In this document: positions 5,936-8,679 of the stretch, in pieces
Layout: each line of letters opens with the position of its first letter
Numbering within the stretch: position 1 is the first letter of the stretch
DNA from: Methanolinea sp. UBA473
GTDB lineage: Archaea; Halobacteriota; Methanomicrobia; Methanomicrobiales; Methanospirillaceae
Direction of reading: 5' to 3'
DNA length: 8,679 nt
NCBI GenBank assembly: GCA_002509495.1
Contig: DAEV01000083.1
Span: 7,202 to 15,880 of the forward strand
Position numbers and translations under genes: made by a program
Notes under the pieces: generated by a model
What the model was told of the DNA's origin: nothing
Databases searched by the model: none
What the model saw: the letters and a program-made list of their open reading frames with translations, nothing else

Positions 5936-6789
5936 CCATCCTCCGTGACGATGAGGGTGTGCTCATGCTGGGAGACCAGGGATCCCGGTATATCTGCAAG
6001 CACCGGATAAGCCCTGATTACTCCTGAACGAACAAGTGTCGAGAGCGGAAGGTCGAGGCGATCCCCCCCCAGCCACCGCCGGGCAAAAGGCATCCCCTGT
6101 CGTCCCCGGATCTCTTCAAGGATGTGCCTTGCGGAAGGCAACCTCACGGGCTTGATGGCCTGTTGCTGGAATATTTCAGTACGGCGTTTCTCTGTGACCT
6201 GTCCCATGCCGGTACTGGCAAAGGGCTCTATTGCAAATACGGTCCCTTCTGCCAGGACGGCTCCCCCCTGGATCTGGATGTTGGGAACATTGGGAGGGGT
6301 ATGGATCATGAACCGGGCCAGACCATGCCCCGTAAGGTTGACCACAGGTCGGAATCCCCGTCGTTCGATCTCCTCCTGGATGGCCCTGCCAAGTTCGCCC
6401 ACAGTGACCCCCTGTCGCACCCCGGAGATTGCGCGCGAGAGTGCGGAGGAGGATGCTTCGAGAAGGAGAGGATGATCGCCGAGATCAACCGTGGCGGCGG
6501 TATCGGCGATATATCCCTCCAGGTGGACCCCCAGGTCCACTTTTACCACGTCGCCAACGGCGAACAACCGCTGGTCACCCGTGGACGCGGTATCGTGTGC
6601 AGCATCCTCGTTGAGGGAGACATTCAGCGGGAATGCCAGTCCCGCTCCTTCTTCTTCCACGCGACCCTCGATCTGCTCCACGACTGTCAGGTAGGAATCT
6701 CCTGCCCTGACCTTATCCAATCCTTCCTCGAGAATCTTCCTGGCAATCCTGCCTGCTTCAAGATAGAGATCGATCGTCTCGTCCTTCAT
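5914..6789 (-). CDS. map: Methionine aminopeptidase, type II
   Basis: Cytosolic metallopeptidase (family M24) that removes the initiator methionine from nascent proteins when the next residue is small. At 291 aa it matches archaeal type II enzymes. The five metal ligands are visible: D85 (VKVDLGVHLEG), D96 (YIADTA), H155 (GHGLARFMIHTPP), E188 (FAIEPFAS) and E276 (SQHEHT). The histidines H65 and H163 line the substrate site. The helical insertion typical of type II lies between H155 and E276 (about 200-265), including RLPSARHILEEI. It is the second gene of the operon, 10 bases after the Xaa-Pro peptidase stop. Its last codons contain the ribosome binding site of the AAA+ gene. An eight-G tract (plus-strand C 6063-6070) encodes GG at 240-241 and the frame is intact. 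Confidence 0.96.
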   Translation of the reverse strand: MKDETIDLYLEAGRIARKILEEGLDKVRAGDSYLTVVEQIEGRVEEEGAGLAFPLNVSLNEDAAHDTASTGDQRLFAVGDVVKVDLGVHLEGYIADTAATVDLGDHPLLLEASSSALSRAISGVRQGVTVGELGRAIQEEIERRGFRPVVNLTGHGLARFMIHTPPNVPNIQIQGGAVLAEGTVFAIEPFASTGMGQVTEKRRTEIFQQQAIKPVRLPSARHILEEIRGRQGMPFARRWLGGDRLDLPLSTLVRSGVIRAYPVLADIPGSLVSQHEHTLIVTEDGCIVTTA

Positions 6790-6799
6790 TTCGCAACCA

Positions 6800-7927
6800 T
6801 CAGACTGTTAATTCCTTCGTAAAACGGGTAAGGGGGGAGAATCCGGAGGCGGTGACGAGCCCTGTGTCCTCCAGGCGGATTCCGCCCTTCCCCGGGTAAT
6901 AGAGCCCCGGTTCGTTCGTGACCACATTGCACCTGGAGAGAATCCCCCCGCCGGGCCCAAGGCTCGGCGATTCGTGCACCTCGAGCCCGACGCCATGTCC
7001 GAGGTTGTGGACGAACCCCTTCGCACCGGAAGCATATCCTCGTTCGGAAAAGAAATCCACAACTTCACTGTGGACCTCTTCCCCCGATACTCCCGGCCTG
7101 ATCCGTGAGGCAGCGAGATCCTGGGCAGCCCGGACCGCTTCGTACATGTCGCGGATCTCCGGAGACGGCTCACCCCGGCATACTGTGCGGGTCATATCCG
7201 AATAATAGCCGCTCGCTTCCTCCATCGGAAATACATCGATCACGATCGGGACCCCTTCCCGGAGCGCTCCCGACCCAATGTTATGCGGAACGGCAGTATC
7301 TTCCCCGCAGGCCACGATAGTATCGATTGCCAGGCATCCGTGATCCAGCAGTACCCGGTGCATCGCAGCCCGGACCTTCTCCGAAGAAAGCGGGACTGCG
7401 CCCTGGAACAGGATGCCTTTCCTGATTTTTGCATTCCTGATGAGACGGATTGCCCGTTCCATGGCAAGATCGGTAGCGGTCTGCACTGCCCGGATCCGTC
7501 CAACTTCCCATTCATTCTTCTTCGCCCGCAACTGTTCGACAGTACCCGGGTCCACCTCCACCGTAACCAGAGCTGCAAGCTCCAGGGCGAGGCCGTACGG
7601 GAAGTGGGAGGGCACCAGGACTTTTCCTCCGGTAAGCCCGGCAATCATGAGGGCAAGAGCTTTCCACCGGTTCTTTTCCTGCTTCATAATCTCCAAAAGC
7701 CCGGCCTGCGCACGGGACATCACAGCTGCTTCCGATTCCCGGGCAGCCCGTTCGCATTCCATCTGAGATACGATGATGGTGCCTCTCTGTCCAGGCTTTT
7801 TAAAAAAAACAATCGGATCCGTGGTTGTGAACCTGGAGAGGTACCGCATCTCCGCATCGCGGGAAGAACCGATCGCCACGTAGGCATCCGCACAATGGCT
7901 CCGAATTGCCTGGTCCAGGGCGTCCAT
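6800..7927 (-). CDS. Xaa-Pro peptidase (M24 family, aminopeptidase P/prolidase type)
   Basis: Metallopeptidase that cleaves next to proline, either as a prolidase on dipeptides or as an aminopeptidase on X-Pro N-termini; sequence alone does not separate these. At 375 aa it has the usual layout: a creatinase-like N-terminal domain (about 1-130) and a C-terminal pita-bread domain (about 140-375). The five metal ligands are D231 (IVIDVFP), D244 (YYSDMTRTV), H311 (NLGHGVGLEVHE), E339 (VTNEPGLY) and E353 (IRLEDTG). H215 (AVPHN) and H318 also match catalytic histidines. It is the first gene of the minus-strand operon, and the next gene is a second M24 enzyme. ATG at 7927 is the first start of the frame; the bases before it contain no clear Shine-Dalgarno. 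Confidence 0.93.
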   Translation of the reverse strand: MDALDQAIRSHCADAYVAIGSSRDAEMRYLSRFTTTDPIVFFKKPGQRGTIIVSQMECERAARESEAAVMSRAQAGLLEIMKQEKNRWKALALMIAGLTGGKVLVPSHFPYGLALELAALVTVEVDPGTVEQLRAKKNEWEVGRIRAVQTATDLAMERAIRLIRNAKIRKGILFQGAVPLSSEKVRAAMHRVLLDHGCLAIDTIVACGEDTAVPHNIGSGALREGVPIVIDVFPMEEASGYYSDMTRTVCRGEPSPEIRDMYEAVRAAQDLAASRIRPGVSGEEVHSEVVDFFSERGYASGAKGFVHNLGHGVGLEVHESPSLGPGGGILSRCNVVTNEPGLYYPGKGGIRLEDTGLVTASGFSPLTRFTKELTV

Positions 7928-7960
7928 GCAACTGATCCATTTGGCGGCGATCCCACAAGT

Positions 7961-7972
7961 ACTTTTATCATG
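7961..7972. promoter_or_regulatory. TATA-like element between the divergent peptidase operon and the membrane protein gene
   Basis: ACTTTTATCATG lies in the 62-base gap between the starts at 7927 (minus) and 7990 (plus). On the plus strand its centre is about 24 bases before the ATG at 7990, so that mRNA is probably leaderless, and no Shine-Dalgarno is seen. The complement (GATAAAAGT) could serve the minus operon with a leader of about 14 bases. The same TTTTATCATG string occurs at 2758-2767 in the aIF2-beta promoter. Confidence 0.45.
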
Positions 7973-7989
7973 GAGTCGATAATTTTGTC

Positions 7990-8274
7990 ATGGACGAGGC
8001 CAACAGGGAGGAATTCAAGTGGAAATTCTATCGCCTGGCGATCTACCTCAATATCGTCGTGATCCTGGTTGCCGCAGCGGTCATCATCCTGTTCAGGGCT
8101 CCTTCTCCGATTAAACTGCCGCTGGCAGCAGTCCTCTTCCTCCTTGCAGCAGTGCTGGCGATGTATTTCCGGCGCAGGTACCTGGCCACGAAAGCCTGGC
8201 TGACGGAACATGCGAAGCCGGATGAGGGAGGTGACCCCGGCACGCCATCGGGAGATCATGCTGGAAAAGGTTAA
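7990..8274 (+). CDS. Small two-helix membrane protein, function unknown
   Basis: I do not recognise this 94-residue protein. A short charged N-terminus (MDEANREEFKWKFYR) is followed by a hydrophobic helix at about 16-35 (LAIYLNIVVILVAAAVIILF), a short turn with prolines, and a second helix at about 43-60 (LPLAAVLFLLAAVLAMYF). RRR at 61-63 and a charged tail rich in Gly, Asp and Pro follow. Basic residues flank both ends of the hairpin, so both termini should face the cytoplasm. No signal peptide cleavage site or catalytic motif is seen. The gene is divergent from the peptidase operon and its 3' end overlaps the start of a regulator gene by 17 bases, so the two are co-transcribed and may work together. 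Codon use resembles the neighbours, with no sign of transfer. Confidence 0.75.
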   Translation: MDEANREEFKWKFYRLAIYLNIVVILVAAAVIILFRAPSPIKLPLAAVLFLLAAVLAMYFRRRYLATKAWLTEHAKPDEGGDPGTPSGDHAGKG

Positions 8275-8548
8275 AACCGAGATTGAACTCCTCAAGCGAC
8301 ATATCCAGGTCCTGCGTGCGGTTGTGGAACACCAGCCGATCGGGATCATGAAATTGTCGGAGCTGCTTGACCTGCCTTTTCACCGGATCCGGTATTCCCT
8401 TCGTGTCCTGGAGCATATGGGGTACATCCGGGCATCCACGGCAGGTGCCACGGCCACGCGGCAGGGCAGGGAGCTCCTGGTAACCCTGAACCAGGAATTG
8501 GAGGAGATGATCGGATTCCTCAAGGACATGGAGCGGCCTCCGGAGTGA
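8258..8548 (+). CDS. Winged-helix transcriptional regulator
   Basis: Small (96 aa) predicted DNA-binding protein. Residues 1-24 form a charged helix (MLEKVKTEIELLKRHIQVLR). Residues 27-60 look like a winged helix-turn-helix: IGIMKLSELLDLPFHRIRYS, then LRVLEHMGYIRAS, with the wing at about 60-68. Residues 72-92 form a second helix of coiled-coil type (LLVTLNQELEEMIGFLKDM), probably for dimerisation. Similar small archaeal regulators are known, but I recall no target or ligand. I start at ATG 8258 because GGGAG at 8250-8254 precedes it; in-frame ATGs at 8210 and 8222 and a GTG at 8231 would lengthen it by up to 16 residues of poor character. The start lies inside the end of the membrane protein gene. 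Confidence 0.78.
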   Translation: MLEKVKTEIELLKRHIQVLRAVVEHQPIGIMKLSELLDLPFHRIRYSLRVLEHMGYIRASTAGATATRQGRELLVTLNQELEEMIGFLKDMERPPE

Positions 8549-8630
8549 GGATCACTGGGAAGGGGGCTTTGGGAACAACCGTTGCAGAAAGAATTCCCGG
8601 TCGTCATTCCGCTACCTTTAACACCGTAAG

Positions 8631-8656
8631 CGGCAACCTATGAAGGCACATTGCCG
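8631..8656 (+). other. Stem-loop just upstream of the tRNA gene
   Basis: CGGCAA (8631-8636) pairs perfectly with TTGCCG (8651-8656) around a 14-base loop, ending one base before the tRNA. A G-T wobble can extend it. It may form in the precursor leader or be chance. Confidence 0.3.
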
Positions 8657-8657
8657 T

Positions 8658-8679
8658 GCCGCCATAACTCAGTTGGTAG
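8658..8679 (+). tRNA. 5' part of a tRNA gene, cut by the window edge
   Basis: The last 22 bases match the start of a tRNA: a seven-base acceptor strand GCCGCCA, then T8 and A9, a D-stem strand ACTC, and a D-loop AGTTGGTAG with the invariant GG. The anticodon lies outside the window. The acceptor sequence is reminiscent of archaeal tRNA-Asn, but that is a weak guess. Nothing else was found in the 109 bases between the regulator gene and this point apart from the stem-loop and a weak TATA-like CTTTAAC at 8616-8622. Confidence 0.8.

Noticed and set aside
7283..8062. Plus-strand open frame of 259 codons opposite the Xaa-Pro peptidase gene
   Set aside because: It is the mirror of a conserved metallopeptidase and runs through the divergent promoter into another gene.
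1..8679. CRISPR array, prophage, toxin-antitoxin or defence genes
   Set aside because: No regularly spaced repeats, integrase, phage structural genes or recognisable toxin or antitoxin were found. Outside the left edge the window is conserved core genes.

Overview
The window comes from an archaeal chromosome, most likely a methanogen of the order Methanomicrobiales. The evidence is a methanopterin biosynthesis gene (mptA), an archaeal RNA polymerase subunit (rpoL), an archaeal initiation factor aIF2-beta carrying a C-terminal TRAM domain, a type II methionine aminopeptidase, and TATA boxes placed about 25-40 bases upstream of start codons. All calls rest on reading the sequence and recalled family knowledge; no database search was run.

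Layout. Bases 1-282 (minus) look like a decayed, internally deleted IS5-type transposase that runs off the left edge; 283-459 holds nothing I recognise. mptA (minus, 468-1439) and ilvC (plus, 1527-2519) diverge from an A/T-rich promoter region. mptA has no in-frame ATG, GTG or TTG ahead of its conserved N-terminus and may start at ATT. After a 261-base spacer comes the aIF2-beta gene (plus, 2789-3403), which converges on rpoL (minus, 3525-3794) across a short two-way terminator region.

A tight minus-strand operon fills 7927 to 3876, in transcription order: Xaa-Pro peptidase (M24), methionine aminopeptidase (M24), an AAA+ ATPase with an unfamiliar N-terminal region, and a PhnP-like metallo-beta-lactamase-fold hydrolase. 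Gaps are 10 bases or overlaps of 22 and 4 bases, so the four genes are probably co-expressed. The first two act on protein N-termini and proline peptides. The AAA+ protein is the least understood and the best candidate for something undescribed.

Divergent from that operon, at 7990-8548, is a two-gene unit: a small two-helix membrane protein overlapping a winged-helix regulator. The window ends inside the D-arm of a tRNA gene beginning at 8658.

Most of the window is core housekeeping and cofactor or amino acid metabolism. I see no CRISPR array, prophage or defence system. The points most worth following are the AAA+/M24 operon, the mptA start, the possible separate translation of the TRAM domain of aIF2-beta, and the membrane protein/regulator pair.
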